Source of the DNA: Peribacillus sp. FSL P2-0133
Lineage (GTDB): Bacteria; Bacillota; Bacilli; Bacillales; DSM-1321
NCBI RefSeq assembly: GCF_037975445.1
Contig: NZ_CP150254.1
Coordinates: 1,672,001-1,736,000, forward strand
Reading direction: 5' to 3'
DNA length: 64,000 nucleotides
The stretch's first letter is position 1; each line of letters begins with the position of its first letter. Both the position numbers and the translations under genes were made by a program. Shown here one piece after another: positions 17,383-28,000 of this stretch. The notes beneath the pieces were generated by a model. That model saw only the letters and a list, made by a program, of their open reading frames with translations, had not been told where the DNA came from and made no database searches.

Positions 17383-18267
17383 ATGTTTCGAAATGTAGCG
17401 GAATTAGTAGAATTAGCTGAATCAAAGCAGAAAAGAATTTCAACGCTGATGATAGAGCAGGAAATGGAAGTAACGGGAAAAAGCCATGAAGAAATCATCC
17501 GCCAGATGGGTGTCAACCTGGATGTAATGGAACAGGCAGTTGAAAAAGGACTTCAAGGTGTACGGTCCGTTTCCGGCCTGACGGGAGGGGATGCAGTTCT
17601 TCTTCAGAATTACATTAAATCCGGAAATTCCTTATCCGGTGAACTGCTGTTGGATGCGGTAAGCAAAGCCGTGGCAACAAACGAAGTGAACGCAGCCATG
17701 GGAACGATTTGTGCGACACCGACTGCCGGATCTGCTGGTGTTGTGCCTGGAACACTTTTTGCTTTGCAAAATAAATTAAAACCGACTCGGGAACAAAAAA
17801 TTGAGTTCCTATTTACAGCAGGGGCTTTTGGTTTTGTTGTTGCGAATAATGCTTCGATCTCTGGAGCCGCAGGGGGCTGTCAGGCGGAGGTCGGTTCTGC
17901 CTCGGGCATGGCAGCTGCAGCCATCGTTGAAATGGCAGGTGGGACACCGGCACAAAGTGCAGAAGCGATGGCGATCACATTAAAGAACATGCTTGGTCTT
18001 GTATGTGACCCTGTTGCTGGGCTTGTGGAAGTGCCTTGTGTGAAGCGGAATGCCATGGGTGCAGCCAATGCAATGGTTGCCGCAGATATGGCGTTAGCGG
18101 GGATCACAAGCCGGATACCGTGTGATGAAGTGATTGATGCGATGTATAAAATCGGGCAAACGATGCCATCGGCACTTAGGGAAACTGCACAAGGAGGTTT
18201 AGCGGCTACACCGACTGGGCGGGAGTTGGAAGCGAAAATCTTTGGCTTGCCGCTGAATAAGAAGTGA
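17383..18267 (+). CDS. sdaAA: L-serine dehydratase, iron-sulfur-dependent, alpha subunit
   Basis: Catalytic subunit of the serine dehydratase. Conserved features are TICATPTAGSAGVVPG, the glycine-rich NNASISGAAGGCQAEVG with a cluster cysteine, and LVCDPVAGLVEVPCVKRN with two more, giving the three cysteines expected to bind the cluster. 294 aa, near the 300 of B. subtilis. Ribosome binding site AAGGAG 7 bases upstream. Its TGA overlaps the GTG start of recG. Confidence 0.96.
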   Translation: MFRNVAELVELAESKQKRISTLMIEQEMEVTGKSHEEIIRQMGVNLDVMEQAVEKGLQGVRSVSGLTGGDAVLLQNYIKSGNSLSGELLLDAVSKAVATNEVNAAMGTICATPTAGSAGVVPGTLFALQNKLKPTREQKIEFLFTAGAFGFVVANNASISGAAGGCQAEVGSASGMAAAAIVEMAGGTPAQSAEAMAITLKNMLGLVCDPVAGLVEVPCVKRNAMGAANAMVAADMALAGITSRIPCDEVIDAMYKIGQTMPSALRETAQGGLAATPTGRELEAKIFGLPLNKK

Positions 18268-20315
18268 AAGCAACTATACAGGAACCCATAACAGCAGTAA
18301 AAGGAATTGGGGCCGAAACGGCGGCAGCGTTGGGGGAAATGGGGATCCATACCGTCGCGGATCTCCTTGAGCATCTCCCATATCGCTATGAAGATTACCG
18401 GTTGAGGGATTTGGAAACGGTCGAGCACGATGAGCGGGTTACCGTGGAAGGCAAAGTTCATACGGTGCCCACTTTAGGATACTTCGGAAAGAAAAAATCC
18501 AGGCTTACGATTAAAGTATTGACTGGGAGATATTTAATAAATGTCATTTTTTTTAACCAGCCATACCTGAAGCAAAAGCTCGCGATAGGTGAAACCGTAA
18601 CAGTTACAGGGAAGTGGGATCGTCATCGCCAAACCATTACAGGGTCGGAATGCCACGTTGGTGATCGTAGCCGGGAGAAAGAGTTCGAACCGGTGTACTC
18701 AGTGAAAGGCAGCATTACGGTCAAGGGTCTCCGCCGCTTTATCTCCAATGCATTTTCTGAATATGGGGCAATGATAGAAGAGAATCTGCCCCCGCAATTA
18801 TTGACGGCATACAAACTGATGCCTCGTAACGATGCTCTTCATACAATGCATTTCCCTCTATCGGCCAATGAGGTGAAAAAGGCTCGACGCCGTTTTGTGT
18901 ATGAAGAGTTTTTATTGTTTCAACTTAAAATGCAGGCACTTCGTAAAGTGCAGAGGGAGCAGTCAAAAGGGATAGGACAGGAGTTTGACATGGAGCAGCT
19001 GGAAGCGTTCATTGGAACTCTCCCTTTTCCTTTGACGAACGCTCAAAATAGGGTCGTCGAGGAAATAATGAATGACATGAAATCTCCTTACCGGATGAAT
19101 CGTCTACTTCAAGGGGATGTCGGGTCTGGAAAAACGGTGGTTGCCGCCATATGCCTGAAGGCGACGATTACAGCAGGTTTCCAAGGTGCACTTATGGTCC
19201 CGACGGAAATCTTGGCTGAGCAGCATTCACAATCCCTGAAGGCAATGTTGGAACCGAGTGGAGTAAAGGTCGCATTGTTGACAAGTTCGGTAAAAGGCAA
19301 AAAACGCAAGGAACTATTGCAAATGTTGGAATCCGGTGAGTTAGATCTTTTGATAGGAACTCATGCATTGATACAGGATGAAGTGAATTTTCGGAATCTA
19401 GGTCTTGTCATAACGGATGAACAACATCGTTTCGGAGTGGAACAGCGCCGCATCCTTCGTGAAAAAGGTACGAATCCAGATGTCCTTTTCATGACGGCTA
19501 CACCGATTCCGCGAACGCTTGCAATTACTGTGTTTGGGGAAATGGACGTCTCCACGATCGATGAAATGCCTGCCGGGCGAAAAGCGATAGAAACCTATTG
19601 GGCGAAACACCAAATGCTTGATCGGATCTTAACCTTTGTCGAAAAGGAACTAAAGAAAGGGAGACAGGCTTACGTCATCTGTCCCTTGATTGAGGAGTCG
19701 GAGAAACTCGATTCATTACAGAATGTTCTCGATGTTCATGCAATGCTGACACAATACTTTGCAAACAGGTACAAAGTGGGTCTTATGCATGGAAGGCTGC
19801 CCGCGGATGAAAAAGATGAAGTGATGCAGCAGTTTAGTGCCAATGAAGCACAAATCCTTGTTTCTACGACGGTTGTCGAAGTTGGGGTGAATGTTCCAAA
19901 TGCAACGGTAATGGTCATTTATGATGCGGAACGGTTTGGGCTTTCACAGTTGCATCAGTTACGCGGAAGAGTTGGACGGGGGAGTGATCAGTCCTTTTGC
20001 ATACTGCTGGCTGATCCGAAAACGGAAGTCGGCAAAGAACGGATGAAAATAATGACCGAGACAAACGATGGTTTTGCCCTTTCCGAAAAAGATTTGGAAC
20101 TTCGTGGCCCCGGGGACTTCTTCGGTAAAAAACAAAGCGGCCTTCCCGAGTTCAAGGTAGCCGACATGGTCCATGATTATAGGACCCTGGAAGTGGCAAG
20201 GACGGATGCAGCAAAATTGATTGCCTCCCAAAGCTTTTGGCATTCCCCGGAATATACTCCGCTTCGGAACTATTTAGAGGGGACGGGCGTATTCACGGGA
20301 GAAAAGCTGGACTGA
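18264..20315 (+). CDS. recG: ATP-dependent DNA helicase RecG
   Basis: Remodels stalled forks and branches D-loops and Holliday junctions. The N-terminal wedge/OB domain (1 to ~250) is followed by superfamily 2 helicase motifs: [12 protein letters not shown] (Walker A), [10 protein letters not shown] (DEQH box), [19 protein letters not shown] and QLRGRVGRG. 683 aa, the usual size. GTG start overlaps the sdaAA stop (GTGA), so translation is probably coupled; the Shine-Dalgarno sequence is poor. Followed by a terminator that overlaps the fapR promoter. Confidence 0.97.
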   Translation: MKATIQEPITAVKGIGAETAAALGEMGIHTVADLLEHLPYRYEDYRLRDLETVEHDERVTVEGKVHTVPTLGYFGKKKSRLTIKVLTGRYLINVIFFNQPYLKQKLAIGETVTVTGKWDRHRQTITGSECHVGDRSREKEFEPVYSVKGSITVKGLRRFISNAFSEYGAMIEENLPPQLLTAYKLMPRNDALHTMHFPLSANEVKKARRRFVYEEFLLFQLKMQALRKVQREQSKGIGQEFDMEQLEAFIGTLPFPLTNAQNRVVEEIMNDMKSPYRMNRLLQGDVGSGKTVVAAICLKATITAGFQGALMVPTEILAEQHSQSLKAMLEPSGVKVALLTSSVKGKKRKELLQMLESGELDLLIGTHALIQDEVNFRNLGLVITDEQHRFGVEQRRILREKGTNPDVLFMTATPIPRTLAITVFGEMDVSTIDEMPAGRKAIETYWAKHQMLDRILTFVEKELKKGRQAYVICPLIEESEKLDSLQNVLDVHAMLTQYFANRYKVGLMHGRLPADEKDEVMQQFSANEAQILVSTTVVEVGVNVPNATVMVIYDAERFGLSQLHQLRGRVGRGSDQSFCILLADPKTEVGKERMKIMTETNDGFALSEKDLELRGPGDFFGKKQSGLPEFKVADMVHDYRTLEVARTDAAKLIASQSFWHSPEYTPLRNYLEGTGVFTGEKLD

Positions 20316-20335
20316 ACTGAATGAAAAACCAATAG

Positions 20336-20376
20336 CAGATTGTGAGATTTTACGCAATATCTTGCAATCTGTTTTT
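20336..20376 (+). terminator. Terminator after recG
   Basis: CAGATTGTGAGAT (20336-20348) pairs with ATCTTGCAATCTG (20359-20371), 13 bp with two G-T pairs, followed by TTTTT (20372-20376). Its 3' arm holds the -35 box of the fapR promoter. Confidence 0.8.
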
Positions 20377-20390
20377 AAAATATATATACT
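20362..20390 (+). promoter_or_regulatory. Sigma-A promoter of the fapR-plsX-fabD-fabG operon
   Basis: TTGCAA (20362-20367), 17-base spacer, TATACT (20385-20390). Five of six bases match in the -10 box and spacing is ideal. The start point would be near 20397, inside the FapR operator. Confidence 0.75.
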
Positions 20391-20394
20391 ACTA

Positions 20395-20411
20395 TTAGTA
20401 CCTAGTCATAA
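20395..20411 (+). promoter_or_regulatory. FapR operator
   Basis: TTAGTACCTAGTCATAA matches the known FapR palindrome (TTAGTA, five central bases, TACTAA): the left half is perfect and the right half differs at two positions. It covers the predicted transcription start right after the -10 box. FapR bound here would repress its own operon until malonyl-CoA releases it, as established in B. subtilis. Confidence 0.85.
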
Positions 20412-20433
20412 TACTACGGATGGTGACCTTCAA

Positions 20434-20991
20434 ATGCGAAGAAATAAGAAGGAACGCCAGCAATTATTAATCGAAACGATTAAACAGAATCCTTTTGTAA
20501 CGGATGAGGAGCTGGCTGAAAAATATTCGGTGAGCGTCCAGACCATTAGGCTTGACCGTCTTGAATTATCGATACCGGAACTGCGTGAGCGTATTAAAAG
20601 CGTGGCCGAGAAAAAATTCAGTGACGAAATCAGGGCATTGCCTTTGGATGAGATCATCGGGGAAGTAATTGACCTTAATTTAGATGATAATGCAATTTCG
20701 ATTTTGGATATAAATAAAGAGCATGTCTTTAAGCGGAATGGTATTGCAAGGGGACATCACCTTTTTGCCCAAGCGAATTCATTGGCTGTTGCAGTCATAA
20801 ATGATGAACTGGCATTAACTGCAAAAGCATCCATTTTATTTACTCGTTCTGTAAAGGAAAATGAAAGAGTGGTAGCTAAAGCGAGGGTTAAAAGCGTGGA
20901 CCACACCAACGATCGTTCCGTGGTGGAAGTCAGAAGCTACGTGGGTAATGAACTGGTTTTTAAAGGCGAGTTCGAAATGTATCGCTCTTAA
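20434..20991 (+). CDS. fapR: Fatty acid and phospholipid biosynthesis regulator FapR
   Basis: Repressor of lipid synthesis genes that is released by malonyl-CoA. The N-terminal helix-turn-helix (about 1-60: [23 protein letters not shown]) is followed by a hot-dog fold ligand domain with [18 protein letters not shown] and [15 protein letters not shown]. Start chosen at ATG 20434 (MRRNKKERQ, as in B. subtilis) with GGTGA 7 bases upstream; the frame is open 72 bases further up, through the operator, which is not coding. 185 aa. First gene of the operon it controls. Confidence 0.97.
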   Translation: MRRNKKERQQLLIETIKQNPFVTDEELAEKYSVSVQTIRLDRLELSIPELRERIKSVAEKKFSDEIRALPLDEIIGEVIDLNLDDNAISILDINKEHVFKRNGIARGHHLFAQANSLAVAVINDELALTAKASILFTRSVKENERVVAKARVKSVDHTNDRSVVEVRSYVGNELVFKGEFEMYRS

Positions 20992-21015
20992 CTTTCTAGT
21001 AAAGGATGAAAGAAA

Positions 21016-22002
21016 ATGAAGATTACGATAGATGCCATGGGTGGCGATAATGCTCCCGAGGCACAGGTTTTGGGAGCGATGAAAGCTGTCGAGAATTTTT
21101 CCGATGTGGAAATCACCTTGATAGGCAATCAAGCTGAAATTAACCAATACTTAGCGAAACATGACCGTATAAGGGTTATACATACTGATGAAAAAATATT
21201 GAGTACCGATGAACCGGTTCGTGCGGTCCGGCGCAAGAAAAGCGCCTCGATGGTGTTGGCTGCACAGCAAGTGGCTGACGGAGAAGCCGATGCATGTATT
21301 TCTTCAGGCAATACAGGGGCGCTAATGGCTGCGGGCTTGTTTGTGGTCGGAAGGATAGAAGGAATTGAACGTCCGGCATTGGCTCCCACCCTTCCGACAA
21401 TCGATGGTAAAGGTTTTGTGCTACTGGATGTAGGTGCGAACTCCGATGCGAAACCGGAGCATCTCCTTCAATTCGCCATAATGGGGTCTGTTTATGCACA
21501 AAAAGTGCGGGGAATCGAAAAGCCCCGTGTCGGATTACTTAATATTGGCACAGAAGAAAAAAAAGGGAATGAACTGACAAAGCATGCCTTTACATTACTG
21601 CAGCAATCATCGGAGATATCCTTTATAGGTAACGTAGAGGCAAGGGACCTCCTGAACGGGCCGGCAGATGTTGTCGTAACGGACGGCTTCACGGGAAATA
21701 TGGTATTAAAGACGCTTGAAGGTACTGCTATGGGCGTATTCAAAATGGTGAAAACGGCTTTGATGAGCAATCTCAAGAGTAAGTTGGCCGCAGCAATGGT
21801 AAAGCCTGAACTAAAAGGCATAAAAAATAAAATGGATTACTCGGAGTATGGCGGTGCCGGCCTATTCGGTTTGAAGGCCCCTGTCATTAAGGCTCATGGT
21901 TCTTCAGATGCGAATGCGGTCTATAATGCAATACGCCAGACTCGCGATATGGTTGGAAATGACGTCATATCGACAATTGCGGAGACGATAGAAAAACAAT
22001 AA
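21016..22002 (+). CDS. plsX: Phosphate acyltransferase PlsX
   Basis: Makes acyl-phosphate from acyl-ACP, the first step of membrane phospholipid synthesis with PlsY and PlsC. N-terminus [16 protein letters not shown] is the family signature; further conserved segments are [38 protein letters not shown] and [16 protein letters not shown]. 328 aa. AAGGATGA ribosome binding site; 24 bases after fapR in the same operon. Confidence 0.97.
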   Translation: MKITIDAMGGDNAPEAQVLGAMKAVENFSDVEITLIGNQAEINQYLAKHDRIRVIHTDEKILSTDEPVRAVRRKKSASMVLAAQQVADGEADACISSGNTGALMAAGLFVVGRIEGIERPALAPTLPTIDGKGFVLLDVGANSDAKPEHLLQFAIMGSVYAQKVRGIEKPRVGLLNIGTEEKKGNELTKHAFTLLQQSSEISFIGNVEARDLLNGPADVVVTDGFTGNMVLKTLEGTAMGVFKMVKTALMSNLKSKLAAAMVKPELKGIKNKMDYSEYGGAGLFGLKAPVIKAHGSSDANAVYNAIRQTRDMVGNDVISTIAETIEKQ

Positions 22003-22029
22003 TAAATCATAGAGGCAGGGGAGTAACAG

Positions 22030-22977
22030 ATGGGTAAAATTGCTTTTGTCTTTCCAGGACAAGGTTCACAAACAATAGGAATGGGGCATGGCTTATTTCA
22101 GGAAAACGAGCGTGCTCAGCAAATTTTTCGAACAGCTGATGAAAAACTTGATTTTCCACTTTCCGAATTGATCTTTAATGGCACACAACAAGAATTAACG
22201 GTGACTTATAATGCACAGCCTGCTTTATTGACCACGAGTTATGCTTTTGTCAAGGAGTTGGAAGAAGCGGGGATCAAACCCGATTATACAGCCGGGCACA
22301 GTTTAGGTGAATATACGGCATTAGTGGCATCTGGTGCAATTTCTTTTGAGGATGCCGTATATACAGTGCGTAAGCGTGGTGAATTCATGGAAGCTGCGGT
22401 ACCGAATGGTCAAGGCTCAATGGCTGCGATTTTGGGAATGGACCGGGAAGCTCTATCTGAAGTTACTTCTGAAATTACGGCCACAGGGGAATCCGTTCAA
22501 TTGGCCAATATTAACTGTCCAGGGCAAATCGTCATTTCAGGCACCTCGGAAGGGGTTAAACTTGCGAGTGCAAAAGCTAAGGAAAATGGCGCTAAACGGG
22601 CTCTGCCTCTTGAAGTTAGTGGACCGTTCCATTCGGAATTGATGAAACCGGCAGCAGAAAAGTTACAGGGTGTCCTTGATGAAGTAAGCTTCAAACAGGC
22701 AGAAATTCCTGTTATTTCAAACGTAACGGCTAAGCCCATTACAGCACCTGCCGAAATAAAAGAAAAATTAATCGAACAACTGTATTCACCGGTCCTTTGG
22801 GAGGACAGTGTGAAAAATCTACTTGAATTGGGCGTGGATACGTTCATCGAGGTGGGCCCTGGGAAAGTATTGGGCGGATTGATTAAGAAAATTGATCGTT
22901 CCGTTCAAATTCACTCGGTATCCGATATAGATACTCTAACTAAAACAATTGAAACATTGAAGGGGGTACAAGCATGA
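22030..22977 (+). CDS. fabD: Malonyl-CoA:ACP transacylase
   Basis: Transfers malonyl from CoA to acyl carrier protein for fatty acid elongation. FPGQGSQ is at the N-terminus, and the nucleophile is S91 in AGHSLGEY. The catalytic His is expected in [10 protein letters not shown], and the substrate-binding Arg lies in TVRKRGEFM. 315 aa, normal. Its stop overlaps the fabG start (ATGA). Confidence 0.97.
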   Translation: MGKIAFVFPGQGSQTIGMGHGLFQENERAQQIFRTADEKLDFPLSELIFNGTQQELTVTYNAQPALLTTSYAFVKELEEAGIKPDYTAGHSLGEYTALVASGAISFEDAVYTVRKRGEFMEAAVPNGQGSMAAILGMDREALSEVTSEITATGESVQLANINCPGQIVISGTSEGVKLASAKAKENGAKRALPLEVSGPFHSELMKPAAEKLQGVLDEVSFKQAEIPVISNVTAKPITAPAEIKEKLIEQLYSPVLWEDSVKNLLELGVDTFIEVGPGKVLGGLIKKIDRSVQIHSVSDIDTLTKTIETLKGVQA

Positions 22978-23717
22978 TCCTCGAAGGAAAAAAAGCACTT
23001 GTAACGGGAGCTTCACGAGGTATAGGCAGGGAAGTTGCATTAGAACTTGCCCGTCAGGGAGCAGATGTTGCCATCAACTATTCTGGCAGTGAAGCTAAAG
23101 CGAATGAAGTGGTTGACGAAATCAAGGCATTGGGCCGTAAAGCATTCGCCATACAATGCGATGTTGCAAATAGTGAATCGGTGACAAGCATGATCAAAGA
23201 GGTCGTCGAACAGTTTGGCAGAGTGGATATCCTGGTCAATAATGCTGGCATCACACGTGATAACCTATTGATGCGTATGAAAGAAGATGAATGGGATTCA
23301 GTGATCAATACGAATCTTAAAGGCGTGTTCCTATGCACCAAAGCGGTTACAAGGCAAATGATGAAACAGCGTAGCGGCAGGATCATCAATATGGCATCGA
23401 TCGTCGGCGTCAGCGGAAATGCAGGGCAGGCTAATTATGTAGCGGCTAAAGCTGGTGTGATCGGCCTGACTAAAACCACGGCAAAGGAACTTGCTTCAAG
23501 AGGCATTACGGTCAATGCGATTGCCCCAGGTTTCATCTCAACGGATATGACGGGTGAATTGCCTGAAGACGTCCAAAAAGCCATGCTGGACCAAATTCCG
23601 CTTGCACGGTTCGGTGACCCTAAAGATATTGCTGCAGTGGCGTCTTTCCTTGCTTCTGATGCCAGCAAATATATGACTGGGCAAACTCTTCATGTAGATG
23701 GCGGCATGGTTATGTAA
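22974..23717 (+). CDS. fabG: 3-oxoacyl-[ACP] reductase FabG
   Basis: NADPH-dependent reduction of beta-ketoacyl-ACP. Short-chain dehydrogenase with [10 protein letters not shown] cofactor loop, NNAG, and the catalytic Ser-Tyr-Lys set with Y155 and K159 (ANYVAAKAG). 247 aa. C-terminus LHVDGGMVM is typical of FabG. Translationally coupled to fabD. Confidence 0.97.
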   Translation: MILEGKKALVTGASRGIGREVALELARQGADVAINYSGSEAKANEVVDEIKALGRKAFAIQCDVANSESVTSMIKEVVEQFGRVDILVNNAGITRDNLLMRMKEDEWDSVINTNLKGVFLCTKAVTRQMMKQRSGRIINMASIVGVSGNAGQANYVAAKAGVIGLTKTTAKELASRGITVNAIAPGFISTDMTGELPEDVQKAMLDQIPLARFGDPKDIAAVASFLASDASKYMTGQTLHVDGGMVM

Positions 23718-23724
23718 GTTTTCT

Positions 23725-23752
23725 TTGATTTTTTTCGAAATTAATTTATAAT
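23725..23752 (+). promoter_or_regulatory. Promoter of acpP
   Basis: TTGATT (23725-23730), 16-base spacer, and a perfect TATAAT (23747-23752) lie in the short fabG-acpP gap. This would give acyl carrier protein its own, higher level of transcription on top of readthrough from fapR. Confidence 0.6.
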
Positions 23753-23774
23753 GTTTTGAGGGGAGGTGAACACA

Positions 23775-24008
23775 TTGGCAGATGTATTAGAAAGAGTAAC
23801 TAAAATCGTTGTAGATCGTTTGAACGTAGAAGAATCAGAGGTAAAACTTGAAGCTTCTTTCAAAGAAGATCTTGGTGCCGATTCCCTTGATGTAGTTGAA
23901 CTAGTCATGGAATTCGAAGACGAGTTTGATATGGAAATTTCGGACGATGACGCTGAAAAAATCGCCACAGTAGGTGATGCTGTGAATTACATACAAAGTA
24001 CTATGTAA
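23775..24008 (+). CDS. acpP: Acyl carrier protein
   Basis: Carries the growing fatty acid on 4'-phosphopantetheine attached to S37 in [11 protein letters not shown]. 77 residues, very acidic, ending [12 protein letters not shown]. Start chosen at TTG 23775 ([11 protein letters not shown], matching Bacillus ACP), 5 bases after GGGAGGTGA; the GTG at 23766 lies in the ribosome binding site. A hairpin terminator follows. Confidence 0.97.
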   Translation: MADVLERVTKIVVDRLNVEESEVKLEASFKEDLGADSLDVVELVMEFEDEFDMEISDDDAEKIATVGDAVNYIQSTM

Positions 24009-24027
24009 TGAATTGTCATTTGACTAA

Positions 24028-24057
24028 AAGCTCCGTTTTATAACGGGGCTTTCTCTT
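24028..24057 (+). terminator. Terminator after acpP
   Basis: AAGCTCCGTT (24028-24037) pairs with AACGGGGCTT (24042-24051) around TTAT, with one G-T pair. The following TTTCTCTT is moderately T-rich. Confidence 0.75.
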
Positions 24058-24192
24058 ATTGCTTAAAGAAGTTTGATGCAGCGGCAGATAAGGAAATGAG
24101 CATGTACAAGGTAAGTTCCGCCTGCATGGCAGTGGTCTTTTGCCTTTAGTTTTCTTTAAGCGGATAATAATGTATGATGGTACATAGGAAAG

Positions 24193-24223
24193 CTTGACAG
24201 GAATTCCTGCCAGGTTTCTTTTT
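24193..24223 (+). other. Hairpin and T-run upstream of rnc
   Basis: CTTGACAGG (24193-24201) can pair with CCTGCCAGG (24206-24214) around AATT, with one mismatch, and is followed by TTTCTTTTT. It looks like an intrinsic terminator but lies 50 bases before rnc with no gene just upstream. It could be an attenuator. The TTGACA inside the stem could be a -35 box, but no -10 box is at the right distance. Confidence 0.4.
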
Positions 24224-24272
24224 ATATATTGGAAAAATATGCTTTTTGAACCGTTGTGGAGGGTTTTGTGTG

Positions 24273-25013
24273 ATGCGTAGGAACGGAAATAATCGTAAAC
24301 CATCAATCAAGGATAATAAATTTAAACAGTTGCAAGAAAATCTGGGTTTTCATTTTAAGGATGAAAATCTATTAAAACAAGCTTTTACGCATTCATCTTA
24401 TGTGAATGAGCATCGCCGTAAGCCTTATGAAGATAATGAAAGGCTTGAATTCTTAGGGGACGCTGTACTTGAATTGACCATCTCTAAATACTTATATCAA
24501 AAATATCCGATGATGAGCGAAGGTGAACTTACCAAACTAAGGGCAGCCATTGTGTGTGAGCCTTCACTTGTTGCTTTTGCAAATAGCCTTTCTTACGGGG
24601 AATATGTATTACTCGGAAAAGGGGAAGAAATGACAGGTGGAAGAGAACGCCCTGCCATGCTTGCGGATGTATTCGAAGCCTACATTGGTGCTTTGTACCT
24701 TGATCAAGGATTAGAGCCGGTTGTGCAGTTTTTGACGAATGTCGTGTTTCCGAAGATAGACGAGGGTGCTTTTTCTCATGTGATGGATTATAAGAGCCAG
24801 CTTCAGGAGCTGATCCAGCGGGATGCCATCGGTGTCCTGCAATATAAGATCTTGCAGGAAAAAGGACCGGCTCATAATCGGGAGTTTGTTTCGACCGTCT
24901 CCCTTAATGGGGAAGAACTGGGCTCTGGAATAGGAAAGTCCAAAAAAGAAGCGGAGCAGCATGCTGCCGAGCATGCATTGGTCGTTTTAAAAGATAAAAA
25001 ATCAACAAGATAG
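24273..25013 (+). CDS. rnc: Ribonuclease III
   Basis: Double-strand RNA endonuclease for rRNA, scRNA and mRNA processing. The catalytic domain (about 10-160) has the signature [14 protein letters not shown] and the acidic [17 protein letters not shown]-terminal double-stranded RNA-binding domain (about 170-240) has [10 protein letters not shown] and [14 protein letters not shown]. Start at ATG 24273, 9 bases after GGAGGG; GTG at 24270 is equally possible and changes one residue. 246 aa. smc follows 24 bases later. Confidence 0.96.
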   Translation: MRRNGNNRKPSIKDNKFKQLQENLGFHFKDENLLKQAFTHSSYVNEHRRKPYEDNERLEFLGDAVLELTISKYLYQKYPMMSEGELTKLRAAIVCEPSLVAFANSLSYGEYVLLGKGEEMTGGRERPAMLADVFEAYIGALYLDQGLEPVVQFLTNVVFPKIDEGAFSHVMDYKSQLQELIQRDAIGVLQYKILQEKGPAHNREFVSTVSLNGEELGSGIGKSKKEAEQHAAEHALVVLKDKKSTR

Positions 25014-25037
25014 TTTAACAGTAGAGGGGGAAAGGTC

Positions 25038-28000
25038 ATGTTCCTCAAACGTTTGGACGTTGTAGGATTTAAATCTTTCGCAGAGAAAATTTCGATTGAT
25101 TTTGTACCTGGTGTCACGGCAGTGGTTGGACCAAACGGAAGCGGTAAAAGTAATGTGACCGATGCAGTCCGATGGGTACTTGGAGAGCAGTCTGCGAAAT
25201 CACTGCGTGGAGCAAAAATGGAAGATATCATCTTTTCGGGAAGTGACACGAGGAAAGCGTTGAATTTTGCGGAAGTATCATTGACCCTTGATAACGAGAC
25301 CAATTCCCTACCGATCGACTTTCATGAAGTCAGTGTGACAAGGCGTGTATATCGATCGGGAGAAAGTGAATTTTTCATTAATAATCAAGGTTGCCGTCTG
25401 AAAGACATCATTGACCTTTTCATGGATTCTGGTCTGGGGAGAGAAGCATTTTCCATCATCAGCCAAGGGAAAGTGGAAGAAATCCTAAGCAGTAAGGCTG
25501 AAGAAAGACGAGTGATCTTTGAAGAGGCAGCCGGTGTCCTGAAGTATAAAACTAGAAAACGAAAAGCGGAATCGAAGCTGACGGAAACACAGGATAACTT
25601 AAACCGTGTCCATGATATCCTCCATGAATTGGAGGGGCAGGTGGAGCCGTTAAAAATTCAGTCTTCCCTCGCCAAGGAATTTTTGGCGAAGAAAGAAGAG
25701 CTTGAGCAAATAGAAGTGGCTTTAACCGTTTTTGAAATAGAAGAGCTTTATGAAAAATGGGAAAAACTGTCACAAGAACTTGAAAAACATAATGAAATGG
25801 AACAGCAAATGGCTGGACAGCTTCATGACAGGGAAGCGCATCTCAAAAAACAAAGGGATAGTCTCGCGACGCTTGAGACATCGATCAATGGACTTCAGGA
25901 AATTCTCCTGAATGCCAGCGAAGAACTTGAAAAGCTTGAAGGCCGTAAAGAGGTTTTGAAAGAACGGAAAAAAAATGCTGCCCAAAACAAGTCACAGCTA
26001 GAAAAGGCGATTGTGGAGGGTGAGGCTGCCGTCGATCGTTTGGCTTTGCAAAAGGAAAGAGAAACGGAAATCCTGAATGCACTGAACTTGGAAGTGAAGG
26101 GGATTTCTGAAACCTTACATGAAAAACAAAAAAGCCTAGGCCTTTTCAATAGTGATATTGAAGCGATGATCGAAGCAAAAAAGAGTGACTATATCGAGTG
26201 GTTGAACAAGCAGGCATCGGCTAAAAACGAAAAACAATACCTACTCCAGCAATTAACGCAGCAGGAACATAAAAATGCTAAACTTGATATGGAAAATGAA
26301 AAGTTCTTAACCGAAAGAATGGATATCACTGCTAAAAAAATGGAATATTCACAGCTGATGGAAAATATGACCAAGCAGCTTGAAGAGCATGTCACTTATT
26401 TCCGAAATCAGCAGAATAAATTGAATGCTGCAAAAGATACGTATCAAAAACAAGAAACCACCCTTTATAAGGCCTATCAATTTCTTCAACAGGCAAAATC
26501 TCGTAAGGAACTTCTTGAAGAAATGGAAGATGATTATGCTGGCTTTTTTCAGGGTGTAAAAGAGGTTTTGAAAGCGAAGGAAACCCTTCGAGGCATTGAA
26601 GGGGCAGTTGCGGAATTGATAAAGGTTCCAAAGGAATATGAAACGGCCATCGAAACGGCTCTGGGCGGAGCGATGCAGCATGTTGTCGTGGAACGCGAAG
26701 AGCATGCACGGGAAGCCATTTCCTTCTTGAAGAAAAATAGGTATGGGCGTGCGACGTTCTTGCCTTTATCAGTCATAAAGGCAAGAGAGATATCAGCTAA
26801 CCAATTATCGATGCTGAAGAGTCATTCAGCTTTTGTGGGGACGGGTTCCTCATTGATCCAATATGATGATAGGCATGCAGCGATTGCTGAAAACCTATTA
26901 GGAACCGTGATGATCACAACTGATTTAAAAGGTGCAAATGACCTGGCGAAAATGATGCAGCACCGTTTCCGTTTCGTAACACTTGAAGGGGATATCGTCA
27001 ATCCAGGTGGTTCAATGACTGGTGGAGCCTTAAAGCAAAAAACGACCTCCCTGCTTTCAAGGAAAACGGAATTGGAAGAGCTCCATCAAAAACTTGCTGC
27101 CATGGAAGCTAAAACGAATCAGCTAGAAAAGCAAGTCAAACAGCTCAAAGTGGATGTGGGTGTTCAAGAGCAAACGCTTGAACAAACCAGAAAAACAGGA
27201 GAGAGACTTCGATTACAAGAACAAACCCTTAAGGGCGAACTCCGTGAAGTGGAACTGCAGGAAAGAAATGTGAATGAACGGCTGCATCTTTATGATTTGG
27301 ATAAAAATTCATATTTGGAAGAACAACAGCAAAAAACAGCAAGACTTGAAGAGCTGGAAGAACTTTTGGAATCGTGTAAAACTGAGATTGAAGGGCTGGA
27401 CCGGTTGATTTCCGAAATGACCGAACAAAAGCAATCTCAACAATCCTCAAAAGAGAGCCTTGCTGAAGAAACGAATGAACTGAGGGTAATGCTTGCCTCT
27501 AAGCGCGGCCAGCTGCAAAACCAAAAAGAGAAGATGGAACGCATTGAATCGGATCTTTCAAAGGAAACAAGCAGGCTTGCCGAAAACAAAGATGATTTAG
27601 GGCTCCTGACCAATGAAATGACAGACAGTTCAAGCGGGGAAGAGTCCCTGGAAGATATGGCTCAGCAGAAATTGCTCGATAAAAATGGAGCAATTGAAGG
27701 AATCGCCATAAAAAAACAGGAAAAAAACGAGCTTCTAACGGAAGTTGAAACGCTTGAACTGTCCTTGAAAGAAGAAAATCGACTTTATAGAGGCATTGTC
27801 GAAGTGATAAAGGATGAAGAAGTGAAATTAACTCGTCTGGATGTCGAACTGGAAAATCGCCTCGACCACTTGAGAGAAGAATATACCCTTTCCTTTGAAG
27901 GTGCTAAAGAACAGTATCCATTGATGATGCCTGCAGAAGAGGCTCAAAAAAGGGTGAAGCTCATCAAGCTTGCAATCGAGGAACTGGGGACGGTGAATCT

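Noticed and set aside
20362..20433. Open N-terminal extension of fapR
   Set aside because: The stretch contains the promoter and FapR operator; FapR proteins start MRRNK.
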